Positions 22,728-33,362 of a DNA stretch of 64,000 bases are shown piece by piece. The position numbers and the translations under genes were made by a program. The number at the start of each line of letters is the position of its first letter. Positions within the stretch are counted from its first letter, which is position 1. The stretch covers positions 45,281,688 through 45,345,687 of the forward strand of contig NC_090174.1 in assembly GCF_024679245.1 (NCBI RefSeq), read 5' to 3'. Below the pieces are notes generated by a model. That model made no database searches and had not been told where the DNA came from. It saw nothing but the letters and a program-made list of their open reading frames with translations. Source of the DNA: Pseudorasbora parva (Eukaryota; Chordata; Actinopteri; Cypriniformes; Gobionidae).

Positions 22728-25061
22728 TCAGCAAGCCTCCAGCAGTAAAACCAACTTCTGAATTGGACGTTCAATAATAGAAGGCTTACCAGGACATTTT
22801 CCCTGGTTTCCAAGGTGTTTATCACCAAGATAAACCCTAACTCTCCTCACAAGTCCATCTGAATCTATAGTTGTTCCTACGATCCTACCCAAGGACCACT
22901 TGTGCCTAGGTAGATCATTGTCCTTGACTATTACAATATCCCCTATTAACAGATTTCTCTTAGGGGTGTGCCAACGTTGTCTAACAGCTATATTGGAGAG
23001 ATACTCTTTCCGCCAGCGACTCCAGAATTGTTCCGCAAGATATTGAACATGGCGCCACCTTTTCCTTGCACAGAGATCTTCTTTAGTGAACTTGCCTGGA
23101 GGGGGTAAGGCAATGGTAGACTTCATAGTGAGAAAATGATTTGGTGTTATAGGTTCAAGGCTATTTGGATCGCTTAAATTGTCAACAGTGAGTGGTCGAC
23201 TGTTTACAATTGACATTGCTTCATAAAAGAATGCTCTTAGAGATGAATCATCAATCCTTTCAGAAGCAATCAAGAGTGTAGACTGGAGAATACTTCTTAC
23301 AGTCCTAATCTGTCGCTCCCATACACCTCCTGTATGACTTGCACATGGTGCATTCATGACAAAGTCACACTGATTCTCAGCTAAGAAGTTATTCAGCCTT
23401 TCAACATCAAGTTCTTTGAGAGCCTCAGTCAGCTCATTTTTGGCACCTATAAAGTTGCTGCCTTGATCAGATTTAATCTGTCGAATTGCTCCACGTATGG
23501 AAATAAAGCAGCGCAAGCCATTGATAAAGGAATCAGTCGACATAGAATCTAGCATCTCAATGTGAATGGCACGGGAAGAGAAGCAAGTGAAGATCAATCC
23601 ATATCTTTTGTACACCTTCCGTCCTTGTTTAACAAAAAATGGACCAAAACAGTCCATACCACAATAAGTGAACGGTGGTGAAGGATTCACTCTCTCTGAA
23701 GGCAAGTCAGCCATCCTTTGCTCTTCTGTTGGACGCCTGCATTTTCTACAGGTAACACAGTTGCGCACTTGAGATGCTACAGTACGATTAATACCTGGGA
23801 TCCAAAACCCCCTTGAACGGATTTCATTAATGGTAAAGCCTTTACCTTGATGTTTAACCCTTTCATGGCAGTCAGCAATGATCAATTTTGTAATATGGTG
23901 GTCTTTGGGGATAACTGCAGGATGTTTGAATAAGCTACACAAGGAATTGCTGAGTCTTCCTCCCACCTTAAGCACACCATTACTATCAAGAAATGGGTTA
24001 AGGTTATACAACTCATTATGAGATGACAATGGAATACCTTTACTTAATACTTTTAATTCTTCTTCAAATACATGTTTTTGCAGAAGCTTAATTATAAAGC
24101 ACTCGGCTTGTTCTCTTTCCTCAACTGTAGAAAGTCTACTTGATTTGTCCTTATGAATTCGCCGTTGAATGCGTGCGATTGCTCGAACTACACGGGACCA
24201 AGATGAGAACTTTGACAGGCGATTTACAATAGTTTCATGTTCTACTGCCTTTGTGTTAAGGGTTTGAGAGCTTCTAACTTCCGAGTCACCTGGTAGTAGT
24301 TCTGGAATCTCATTTGAAGGGACAACCATTTCATTATTCCATAAAAACTTTGGTCCTGTGAACCAGTCAGATGAAATCATTTCATCCACAGTAAGACCTC
24401 TTGACACATGATCTGCAGGATTGTCAGTTGTTGGAACATGCCTCCATTGCTGTGGAACTGTGCTCAAATGAATCCTTTGCACTCGGTTAGCAACGAACGT
24501 ATGAAATCGTCTGGCCTCATTATTGATGTATCCAAGAACAACCTTGGAATCGGTCCAGAAGAACTCTGTGATGTCAGTATATCGAAGTTCTTCTTTTAGG
24601 ATTTTACTGACACTCACTGAAACCACTGCAGCAGTCAACTCCAACCTTGGAATAGTTGTAATCTTTAAAGGAGATACACGAGACTTTCCCATGGCAAGAG
24701 CAACATGAACATCTTCCCTTTCATTCTTCAATCTCAGATATGAGCACTGTCCATATCCACTAGTACTAGCATCTGAGAAGTGATGCAACTCTACTTTCTT
24801 TACCTGTCCAAACCCAGGAGGAGCATATGTGCGGGAAATATTCACTTTCTTCAGGTTACTCAAATCTCTTTTCCAGCACTCCCACCTTGGCTGCAACACA
24901 TTGCTCAATGTGTCATCCCAACCTGTACCCTGTCTACAGACTTCTTGAAGTATTTTCCTTCCAAGAAGGGTGAAAGGAGCCAAGAACCCTAATGGGTCAT
25001 ACAATGATGCAATCGTAGATAGGATTCCACGTCGAGTTACTGGCTGTTCCTTGAGGCTAAT
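22728..25061 (-). CDS. BEL/Pao pol, 3' part: RNase H, integrase, DUF5641
   Basis: The open frame follows an in-frame TAG (25062-25064), starts ISLKEQPVTRRGILST and includes a first Met at 25004. Counting from that Met, it continues the Pao-type polymerase and RNase H (HHFSDAS about residue 75, FFWTDSKVVLGYI). Next come an HHCC integrase zinc finger (about 378-420, CHER...H...CVTCRKC) and the integrase core with acidic residues in DCFGPF (about 450), SDQGSNF (about 515) and GVWERQ (about 562). Last is a DUF5641-like domain (WSLGRIV, about 640-745). Integrase inserts the cDNA copy. All catalytic residues appear intact. Confidence 0.9.
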   Translation of the reverse strand: MSLKEQPVTRRGILSTIASLYDPLGFLAPFTLLGRKILQEVCRQGTGWDDTLSNVLQPRWECWKRDLSNLKKVNISRTYAPPGFGQVKKVELHHFSDASTSGYGQCSYLRLKNEREDVHVALAMGKSRVSPLKITTIPRLELTAAVVSVSVSKILKEELRYTDITEFFWTDSKVVLGYINNEARRFHTFVANRVQRIHLSTVPQQWRHVPTTDNPADHVSRGLTVDEMISSDWFTGPKFLWNNEMVVPSNEIPELLPGDSEVRSSQTLNTKAVEHETIVNRLSKFSSWSRVVRAIARIQRRIHKDKSSRLSTVEEREQAECFIIKLLQKHVFEEELKVLSKGIPLSSHNELYNLNPFLDSNGVLKVGGRLSNSLCSLFKHPAVIPKDHHITKLIIADCHERVKHQGKGFTINEIRSRGFWIPGINRTVASQVRNCVTCRKCRRPTEEQRMADLPSERVNPSPPFTYCGMDCFGPFFVKQGRKVYKRYGLIFTCFSSRAIHIEMLDSMSTDSFINGLRCFISIRGAIRQIKSDQGSNFIGAKNELTEALKELDVERLNNFLAENQCDFVMNAPCASHTGGVWERQIRTVRSILQSTLLIASERIDDSSLRAFFYEAMSIVNSRPLTVDNLSDPNSLEPITPNHFLTMKSTIALPPPGKFTKEDLCARKRWRHVQYLAEQFWSRWRKEYLSNIAVRQRWHTPKRNLLIGDIVIVKDNDLPRHKWSLGRIVGTTIDSDGLVRRVRVYLGDKHLGNQGKCPGKPSIIERPIQKLVLLLEAC

Positions 25062-28000
25062 CTAAAACTTGAAACAATCAAGTTCCATGCTCCACTGAAT
25101 CCCCAATGTTCGCTCTGTCAAGGGATCAAACGAAAGATCAGGTTCCTTTACATTAGTTGCTAGTTCTGAGGAGGGAATACTTTCCAGGACAGCTTTATCA
25201 TTGGACACAAATTTGTGAAGTCTAAGGCCACCAATGGCACAAAGTTCTCTGGCCTCTTGAGCAAGCTGAATTGCATCCTCTGTTGTTTGTACACTTGTAA
25301 CACCATCATCTACATAGAAGTCATTCATTACAAACTGGAATCCTAAAGGATACTGATCCTTGTTGCCTTCAGCCAAGTGCTTCAATCCATAGTTCACACA
25401 TCCCGGCGATGAAGATGCTCCAAAAAGATGAACTGTCATTCTATACTCACAGGGTTGCTCGTTCAAGTCTCCATTCTTCCACCACAAGAAACGCAGAAAG
25501 TCTCTGTCTGCTTCACACACATGAAACTGATGAAACATTTTCTCCACATCACATATCAAAACCACAGGGTGCTGACGAAATCTGAGAAGAATTCCAGTCA
25601 AACTGTTCATCAGGTCCGGTCCTTGAAGGAGATGATCATTTAAACTGGTTCCGTGATATCTGGCAGAACAGTCAAAAACAACTCTCAACTTATCCGGCTT
25701 CTTTGGGTGGTAAACACCGTGATGAGGAACGTACCACTCTCCGCCTTTTCTGCCTCCATCTTTAACTTCCTCGGCCTCTCCTCTTTCAATAACCTCTTCC
25801 ATAAATTTCACATAATGCTCTTTGTACCGTTGATCTTTTAACAATTTTCTCTTCAGATGGTTAAGTCTCACAAGAGCAAATTGTTTGTTATCTGGCATAT
25901 TAGGTCTTTTTTTAAAAGGTAGAGGCATTTCATAGTGTCCAGAGCTGTTTCTCCTTATACGATCACTTAACTTATTTAGAAAAGTAATATCATCTTGAGA
26001 AAGAGTTGAGTTGTCATTGTTAACATCTTTAAAATCAGATTCTAAAATGCGTATGGCATCTGCTGGAGTCAAAGGAGGAATTTCTTTTACAGAAAGTCTG
26101 TGACATAGACCGGTAACGCCAAAAGAGTCAAGTCTGGGTAATGAAGGTCCAACAATGCTCCAACCTAGATCAGTTCTGACAGCATAGGGTTCATAATTTT
26201 CTCCTAAAATCACTTGTCTTGGTGCTAATGCTCTAACGCAATTGTAGCCAATCAAAAGACCGGCTTCGCAATCCTTCAAAGAGGGTATCTCATCAGTAAT
26301 TGCTGAAAGATGATTCCAAAGTTTAGCTGTTTCGCATGTAGGTATATGTGCATGATTGACTGGAATACAATCTTTAGTATAGGCAGGAGGGAGTTCGATA
26401 TAAGTGGCAGAACTATAACCTCTTACACGGAGTCCTGAAATCCTTTCACTCTTTACAATGGTATCCTTTCCAGTCATCGTGGTCAGTTTTAACTTAACAG
26501 GAAATTTATCTGCCTGCAAGACGTCGCTCACTCCTTGGTCGATAAAGGTTGTATCACTCTGTGAATCAAGCAAGGCATAAACTAATTTTTCTGTACTCAC
26601 ATTGTTGCTGGATAACCATACCGGCACAATCATCGATGTATAAGATGATCCCCTTCCGGCCACACTCAATGACAGAGCAGCTGTTGACTCATCTTCTGAC
26701 CCAGAAACAGAAGTTGTTACAGGAACCAACCGTTCTCTCCTGGGGTAGTTATCATCATGAAGGCAAGTAGGATGTTTCCCTTTACAGGTGTGACAGGAAA
26801 GACGATGGCGACAGTCTCTTGCACAATGGCCGGTTTTTAAACATCCATAACAGAGATTATTTTCCTTTACAAATGCCCGTCGCTCTGCTAATGTCTTAGT
26901 CATCAGTATGAAGCAATCTCCAAGCTGATGTTTAGTATCTTGGCAAAATGCACAGGGAGGTTTGGGATTTTTCATTGCGATTTTTGGCCCATCAAAACCC
27001 AAGACAGTCTGAGTGTTGAGAACATTACCTTTACTCTTTGTTTCTCTGAAATTTCGTTTTTCAGCACATGTTGAACTGAGAGCATAAGTAGAAGTGACTG
27101 GATTACAGACGATCTCTGCCTCAAATGAAACAAATGCTGCGAAAGCCTTAAAGTCTGGAAACTCCTTATTGTCTCTCAAGGTTTGCGTAACCTGCCGATT
27201 CCAGCGTGAAGCAGCCCACTCGGGTAGCTTTTGAACTAACTTTTGGTTTTCCTCACAGTCGTTTAATATCTGTAGACCTACAACATGAGGCATAGCATCT
27301 TGACAGGCATTAAGAAAATCTGAAAATTCTCTTAGTCCAACAGCATCCTTTGATTTAACCTTTTGCCAGTTTGCAAGTTTCTGACGAAAGGCACGTTGGA
27401 TCACAAATGGTTGACCGTACCTTTGATCTAATTTACTCCAGGCGTCCTTATAGGCTTCGTTGTCACTCCTGTAGAAGGTCCCATCCAAGGTTTTACGCGC
27501 CGAACCACCCACATACCTTTTAAGATAATAAAGTTTATCAGCAGCAGATATATTCTTTCGATCTATCAATGACATGAAGGAAGTCTTCCACTCAACATAA
27601 TGAATGGAATCACCATCAAATAAAGAGGGCTCTGGAGCTGGTAATCTATTCAAGTTCATGCTATCTTGCAGGGCTTGAACAAGAGATGGCAACTCATTTT
27701 GAGATGTATGATTAGCAGGTTGGCTAGAAAGGCTTGAAGGCAGACAACATTGTTCTCGATTAACACCGTATGTTAGAGGATCTTCGACTTCTTGCACTGC
27801 TATTCGATTGTAGGCCTCAAACCTTGCCCGTGCTACCTTTAAATCCTTCTCTGCATGTAACTGCTCTAGATCACGTTTTTGAGCATCTAGATCTCTCTCT
27901 TGCCTTTCTTGCAATTCCTGAATTGTCTTTTTCTGTTTATTTTCTTCTATTAGCATTTTATACTCCACTTCCTTTGCTGCCAAATCTGCAGCTGCTTCAG

Positions 28001-28703
28001 CATGTTTTGAAGCTACACACGAAGATGTAGTATGATGACTTGACTGAGCATTAGACTTGCGGCTAACTCGGGACACAGTAGAGCCATAGATGGAACGAGC
28101 ATAGCTCGAGTCAAGAAGTTCTTTTAAGCGATCTTTTGCTTGTTCGGCATTAAATTCGTCGATTCCTGATATTCTTTCATAAGCAACCTTTATTATGTCT
28201 GCCGTCACTGCATCACAAGCATCAATACGACGTCTTAGTTCAGTAGATGGCGTGACATGATTTCGAACTTCGACATAGAGACGCATAACTTTCTCCTTTT
28301 CCTCTTCCAGGGCATCAATAAGAGATGCCATCTGGCTCTCGGTGATATCAGACTTGAGTTGCTCTCTAGCCTTACGTGCTAATGTTTTCCATTGTTCATA
28401 CATAGAGATAAGCTTTCTTTCCTTCTTCTGAAATTCATCTCTTTGAAATGCAAGCATTTTTTCAGTGGGATTTCGTGACCGAACAGACCGTCGAGGACCT
28501 TGATGTGCTCCTAAATCTTCTTGAAGTTTACCTTTAAGTTCACTCAAACTTTGTTCTTTAGCTTCAATTACCTCTATTATTTGTTGTCTTTCTAAACCGT
28601 CTGATGTTTGATACTCATTACTAAGGGTTTCAATATCATGTTGGAGAATACTAATCTGCCTTTCACATTCAACATTTTCAACAGAATAATTTAACTCGGT
28701 CAT
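25062..28703 (-). CDS. BEL/Pao gag-protease-reverse transcriptase polyprotein, ends at amber stop
   Basis: 1213 codons from ATG at 28703. Order: a charged coiled-coil N-terminus with Glu/Lys/Gln-rich heptads (to about 310), then a Pao gag-like (DUF1759) region from about 355 (LFDGDSIHYVEWK). A CCHC zinc knuckle lies at about 617 (CYGCLKTGHCARDC) and an aspartic protease with LLDSQSDTTF at about 712. The reverse transcriptase follows, with VEKMFHQFHV, VHLFGASSSPGC and the catalytic FYVDDGV at about 1130. It stops at TAG 25062-25064; the same frame continues downstream. BEL/Pao elements usually encode one continuous polyprotein, so the stop is most likely a disabling point mutation. Confidence 0.92.
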   Translation of the reverse strand: MTELNYSVENVECERQISILQHDIETLSNEYQTSDGLERQQIIEVIEAKEQSLSELKGKLQEDLGAHQGPRRSVRSRNPTEKMLAFQRDEFQKKERKLISMYEQWKTLARKAREQLKSDITESQMASLIDALEEEKEKVMRLYVEVRNHVTPSTELRRRIDACDAVTADIIKVAYERISGIDEFNAEQAKDRLKELLDSSYARSIYGSTVSRVSRKSNAQSSHHTTSSCVASKHAEAAADLAAKEVEYKMLIEENKQKKTIQELQERQERDLDAQKRDLEQLHAEKDLKVARARFEAYNRIAVQEVEDPLTYGVNREQCCLPSSLSSQPANHTSQNELPSLVQALQDSMNLNRLPAPEPSLFDGDSIHYVEWKTSFMSLIDRKNISAADKLYYLKRYVGGSARKTLDGTFYRSDNEAYKDAWSKLDQRYGQPFVIQRAFRQKLANWQKVKSKDAVGLREFSDFLNACQDAMPHVVGLQILNDCEENQKLVQKLPEWAASRWNRQVTQTLRDNKEFPDFKAFAAFVSFEAEIVCNPVTSTYALSSTCAEKRNFRETKSKGNVLNTQTVLGFDGPKIAMKNPKPPCAFCQDTKHQLGDCFILMTKTLAERRAFVKENNLCYGCLKTGHCARDCRHRLSCHTCKGKHPTCLHDDNYPRRERLVPVTTSVSGSEDESTAALSLSVAGRGSSYTSMIVPVWLSSNNVSTEKLVYALLDSQSDTTFIDQGVSDVLQADKFPVKLKLTTMTGKDTIVKSERISGLRVRGYSSATYIELPPAYTKDCIPVNHAHIPTCETAKLWNHLSAITDEIPSLKDCEAGLLIGYNCVRALAPRQVILGENYEPYAVRTDLGWSIVGPSLPRLDSFGVTGLCHRLSVKEIPPLTPADAIRILESDFKDVNNDNSTLSQDDITFLNKLSDRIRRNSSGHYEMPLPFKKRPNMPDNKQFALVRLNHLKRKLLKDQRYKEHYVKFMEEVIERGEAEEVKDGGRKGGEWYVPHHGVYHPKKPDKLRVVFDCSARYHGTSLNDHLLQGPDLMNSLTGILLRFRQHPVVLICDVEKMFHQFHVCEADRDFLRFLWWKNGDLNEQPCEYRMTVHLFGASSSPGCVNYGLKHLAEGNKDQYPLGFQFVMNDFYVDDGVTSVQTTEDAIQLAQEARELCAIGGLRLHKFVSNDKAVLESIPSSELATNVKEPDLSFDPLTERTLGIQWSMELDCFKF

Positions 28704-29181
28704 TTTAAAATTACTAGATCAACACACTATAAGATATATTCAACACAGTTAAAATGTAATTGTGAATTCCCAAAACAGTATTATCACATATAACATCAAA
28801 CATTAGCAATGACGATGGTTTTACAAATAACCCTTTGCAACTACAAACGTCTAATTTAAAAATTATATAAATATTCCTTCTTCAAACACAACAAACGATT
28901 TCAGTCTTTCGAAATCCTTGAAACATTTTAAACTTGAAGACAAAGTCTCTGGTTGGTTAAATGTTTCACCTTAATGTCCTTCTGCTGTTGTAGAAGTGTT
29001 GAGGGAAAAATATCACCTTAAAAGGAGCAGCCTTTCACAGTCTGTAAGTTAGTTGTCCATAATCGAATCACATTTGACCATCAGAAATCGACCTGCTGCC
29101 CGTAAGCGTTCACCCAAAGACTCGTCGGCATGAACACCAGTCGTTAATGCTGCAGACTCCGATGAATGGCCAAGCTCTTAC
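28704..29181 (-). other. BEL/Pao 5' leader
   Basis: Untranslated leader between the 5' LTR and the gag ATG (minus strand). Directly next to the LTR, the minus strand reads GTAAGAGCTTGGCC, the presumed primer-binding position. A similar GTAAGA start follows the 5' LTR of the element at 38298-43085. I cannot assign the tRNA. Confidence 0.5.
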
Positions 29182-29611
29182 TGTTGCTAACCCACTGGAA
29201 TGATGGTCGAATACTCATTAAACTGATGTTTCCATTTGCGTTTTATTCGTGACACTCATGTAGACACCGTAAGAGCTACAGCAAACAAACAAAACAAACA
29301 CTGTATGACTCCCACACAATAACCAACATCACAATAAAACAATACAATTACTTACTAAAAGACATTAAAACTTGTTTACCTTATAACCCTCGAGTGGGAT
29401 GCACAAAGAACACAGTAGAAAGAGAGACACCCGTCATGAATCGTAGGCTGCGTCCTTCACGAGAGCGTGCGCACATACACAAAGCGGAAAGAGGGCGCGT
29501 TTTATACAACCACCGGTGCATGTTAAGGCTGTGTCAAAATAAAAGTCCTTCAAAAAATAACTTGATTCGAACCCTTAAAAATTCTCTTTAACAAATTAGC
29601 TGTCATTTACA
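29182..29611 (-). repeat. BEL/Pao 5' LTR
   Basis: 430-bp direct repeat carrying the element's promoter. Followed on the + strand by the CCTGT target duplication (29612-29616). Confidence 0.92.
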
Positions 29612-29616
29612 CCTGT

Positions 29617-29990
29617 CCTGTCGTGTGTGCACTTGTGGGTTTTGTTATGTTGAGCATGTGCTCGTGTCCCTGTCAGTTCCCTCCCCCTTGTTATCTGATT
29701 ATTGGTTAATTTGCCCCACCTGTTCTCCCTCATTATCTGCCTTGTTTGTTCCCTTTATAATCTCCTTGTGTTTGTCAGTCTGTGTTGGATCCTTGTGTAA
29801 TGTCTGCGTCTTCCGTCCTCCGTCCTCCCCGTGATTCTGTTGGTTTGTTTAAGTTTATATGTTATTATTCTATTATGTGTTTTTCCCCCTCGTGGGTTTT
29901 GTTTTGAGTTTGTTTTATTTGTTATAATTAAATATATTATTTTCCTGCACTTGAGTCCTCGCACCATTTTCCCTTGTCTGTGACGTGACA
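29617..29990 (+). repeat. Remainder of the left LTR of the non-autonomous LTR element
   Basis: Matches 31866-32239 of the right LTR. The first 14 bp of this LTR lie at 22154-22167 on the far side of the BEL/Pao insert. Confidence 0.88.
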
Positions 29991-30006
29991 GAAGGATCCA
30001 ACCAAT

Positions 30007-31851
30007 ATGAGGACTCAGCGGAGAAAGAGGTCACCGCAATCCCCTCCCTCTGCTATCTCCTGTCCCCTCTGGGACCGTATAGTCCAGTTTAGCTCCCTTA
30101 GAGCTATGCGGCAACAAGGAACTGATCTGAGGGAATTTGCACAGGGGTTTAAGAGGGCTGCAGAGGGACTGGGATACAGAGATGAAACTCTTAAGGAGCT
30201 CTTCAATTATGCCCTCGACAAACCATTCGATTGGACTGTAATGAGGGCACTGGAGGGGGCAACATTCGAGGTGACTGTGGATTATTTCATTGGACAGCGG
30301 AGGAGGGCCCCTCTCCGGAGTCCGGTGGTACCTATGGATCCACTTCCGGTGGACCCTGTGCCGGTGGTCCCGGTTCCGGTGGATCGTGTGCCGGTGGTCC
30401 CTGTGCCGGTGGATCGTGTTCCGGTGGTCCCTGTGCCGGTGGATCGTGTTCCGGTGGTCCCTGTGCCGGTGGATCATGTTCCGGTGGTCCCAGTTCCGGC
30501 AGATCATGTTCCGGTGGTCCCAATGCCGGCAGATCGTATTCCGGTGGTCCCAGTGCCGGTGGATACTGCTGGACTGGAGAAGTTTCCCCAACGCCCTGCC
30601 TGCGCCGCTGAGGCGCCCTGCTCTCCCTGCGCCGCTGAGGCGCCCTGCTCTCCCTGCGCCGCTGAGGCGCCCTGCTCTCACCGCGCCTCCCAGGCGTCCA
30701 GCTCTCACCGCGCCTCCCAGGCGTCCAGCTCTCACCGCGCCTCCCAGGCGTCCAGCTCTCACCGCGCCTCCCAGGCGTCCAGCTCTCACCGCGCCTCCCA
30801 GGCGTCCAGCTCTCACCGCGCCTCCCAGGCGTCCTGCTCTCCGTGCGCCGCTGAGGCGTCCTGCTCTCCGTGCGCCGCTGAGGCGTCCTGCTCTCCGTGC
30901 GCCGCTGAGGCGTCCTGCTCTCCGTGCGCCGCTGAGGCGTCCTGCTCTCCGTGCGCCGCTGAGGCGTCCTGCTCTCCGTGCGCCGCTGAGGCGTCCTGCT
31001 CTCCGTGCGCCGCTGAGGCGTCCTGCTCTCCGTGCGCCGCTGAGGCGTCCTGCTCTCCGTGCGCCGCTGAGGCGTCCTGCTCTCCGTGCGCCGCTGAGGC
31101 GTCCTGCTCTCCGTGCGCCGCTGAGGCGTCCTGCTCTCCGTGCGCCGCTGAGGCGTTCTGCTCTCACCGCGCCGCTGAGGCGTCCTGCTCTCACCGCGCC
31201 ACTAAAGCGTCCTGCTCTCACCGCGCCTCCCTGGCGCCCCCTGCACTCACCGCGCCTCTCTGGCACCCTGCTCTCACCGCGCCTCCCTGGCGTCCTGCTC
31301 TACCCGCACTGCCCTGGCTGCCTGAACTCTATGGTCCGCCCCGGCCGCTTGAACTTGGTGGGCCTCCCGAACTCGGTGGGCCGCCCTGGCCATTCGAACT
31401 TTGTGGGCCACCATGGCCTCCTGAACTTTTTGTTTTCCTCGTTCCTCCCTTGTTTACCCCTCCCTTGTCTGTACCTTCTTTGTCTGTCCCTCCCGTGCCC
31501 CCCTGGTCTGTCCCTCCCGTGCCCCCCTGGTCTGTCCCTCCCGTGCCCCCCTGGTCTGTCCCTCCCGTGCCCCCCTGGTCTGTCCCTCCCGTCCCTCCCT
31601 GGTCTGTCCCTCCCGTGCCCCCCTGGTCTGTCCCTCCCGTGCCCCCCTGGTCTGTCCCTCCCGTGCCTCCCTGGTCTGTCCCTCCCGTGCCTCCCTGGTC
31701 TGTCCCTCCCGTGCCTCCCTGGTCTGTCCCTCCCGTCCCTCCCTGGTCTGTCCCTCCCGTCCCTCCCTGGTCTGTCCCTCCCGTCCCTCCCTGGTCTGTC
31801 CCTCCCGTCCCTAGTGGAGCGTCTGGTAGCCGCTCCTTAAGGAGGGGGTAA
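30007..31851 (+). CDS. Gag-like ORF built of three coding minisatellites
   Basis: 614 codons from ATG at 30007 to TAA at 31849-31851, just before the right LTR. The first about 100 residues look like a short retro-element gag piece (FAQGFKRAAEGLGYRDETLK, then VTVDYFIGQRRR). The rest is low complexity: a 30-bp unit (VDRVPVVPVP, about 30340-30570), a 27-bp unit (SPCAAEASC or SHRASQASS, about 30600-31240) and a 24-bp unit (SVPPVPPW, about 31490-31810). All units are multiples of three, so the frame survives copy-number change. Long frames on other strands across it are by-products. No enzymatic domain is visible, so function is unknown; it may be a structural protein or decayed. Confidence 0.5.
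   Translation: MRTQRRKRSPQSPPSAISCPLWDRIVQFSSLRAMRQQGTDLREFAQGFKRAAEGLGYRDETLKELFNYALDKPFDWTVMRALEGATFEVTVDYFIGQRRRAPLRSPVVPMDPLPVDPVPVVPVPVDRVPVVPVPVDRVPVVPVPVDRVPVVPVPVDHVPVVPVPADHVPVVPMPADRIPVVPVPVDTAGLEKFPQRPACAAEAPCSPCAAEAPCSPCAAEAPCSHRASQASSSHRASQASSSHRASQASSSHRASQASSSHRASQASSSHRASQASCSPCAAEASCSPCAAEASCSPCAAEASCSPCAAEASCSPCAAEASCSPCAAEASCSPCAAEASCSPCAAEASCSPCAAEASCSPCAAEASCSPCAAEASCSPCAAEAFCSHRAAEASCSHRATKASCSHRASLAPPALTAPLWHPALTAPPWRPALPALPWLPELYGPPRPLELGGPPELGGPPWPFELCGPPWPPELFVFLVPPLFTPPLSVPSLSVPPVPPWSVPPVPPWSVPPVPPWSVPPVPPWSVPPVPPWSVPPVPPWSVPPVPPWSVPPVPPWSVPPVPPWSVPPVPPWSVPPVPPWSVPPVPPWSVPPVPPWSVPPVPSGASGSRSLRRG
30340..31815. repeat. Three in-frame minisatellite arrays (30, 27 and 24 bp units)
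   Basis: Units: CCGGTGGATCGTGTTCCGGT plus 10 bases (30 bp); GCTCTCCGTGCGCCGCTGAG plus 7 bases (27 bp, over 20 copies with variants); CTGGTCTGTCCCTCCCGTGC plus 4 bases (24 bp, about 14 copies). They are GC-rich, unlike the AT-rich surroundings. Adjacent units are often identical, suggesting recent expansion. Confidence 0.93.
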
Positions 31852-32239
31852 TGTCACATGCCTGTCCTGTCGTGTGTGCACTTGTGGGTTTTGTTATGTT
31901 GAGCATGTGCTCGTGTCCCTGTCAGTTCCCTCCCCCTTGTTATCTGATTATTGGTTAATTTGCCCCACCTGTTCTCCCTCATTATCTGCCTTGTTTGTTC
32001 CCTTTATAATCTCCTTGTGTTTGTCAGTCTGTGTTGGATCCTTGTGTAATGTCTGCGTCTTCCGTCCTCCGTCCTCCCCGTGATTCTGTTGGTTTGTTTA
32101 AGTTTATATGTTATTATTCTATTATGTGTTTTTCCCCCTCGTGGGTTTTGTTTTGAGTTTGTTTTATTTGTTATAATTAAATATATTATTTTCCTGCACT
32201 TGAGTCCTCGCACCATTTTCCCTTGTCTGTGACGTGACA
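31852..32239 (+). repeat. Right LTR of the non-autonomous LTR element
   Basis: 388 bp, starts TGTCACATGCCTGTCCTGTC and ends GACGTGACA. Followed by the target duplication GGATG. Nearly identical to the interrupted left LTR. Confidence 0.9.
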
Positions 32240-32244
32240 GGATG

Positions 32245-33362
<1,118 letters not shown>

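Larger units (their letters stand above)
22168..29611 (-). mobile_element. BEL/Pao LTR retrotransposon, almost intact
   Basis: Two 430-bp LTRs (22168-22597 and 29182-29611) look identical by eye and begin/end TGT...ACA. The element is flanked by the 5-bp duplication CCTGT. Coding runs on the minus strand. A purine-rich tract (GGTGGGAG on the minus strand, 22598-22605) precedes the 3' LTR. All expected domains are present: gag-like, zinc knuckle, protease, reverse transcriptase, RNase H and integrase. Identical LTRs imply recent insertion. One in-frame stop interrupts the polyprotein. Confidence 0.92.
22154..32239 (+). mobile_element. Non-autonomous LTR element, split by a BEL/Pao insertion
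   Basis: The right LTR is 31852-32239 (388 bp, TGTCACATG...GTGACA). The left LTR is 22154-22167 plus 29617-29990, which also sums to 388 bp once the 7.4-kb insert and its CCTGT duplication are removed. GGATG flanks the whole at 22149-22153 and 32240-32244. A purine run (AAGGAGGGGG) precedes the right LTR. The internal region (29991-31851) has one gag-like, repeat-filled ORF and no protease, polymerase or integrase. It must therefore have been mobilised by an autonomous relative, possibly Gypsy-type. Confidence 0.85.

Noticed and set aside
29625..29834. Small + strand ORF repeated at 31874-32083
   Set aside because: Lies in the two LTR copies of the non-autonomous element; no coding evidence.
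30340..31240. CRISPR-like array
   Set aside because: Units are head-to-tail minisatellites with no unique spacers, in eukaryotic DNA.
30031..31266. Long minus-strand Gly-Arg-rich frame and other-phase + frames
   Set aside because: Shadows of the coding minisatellites: repeat units of 24, 27 and 30 bp keep several phases open at once.
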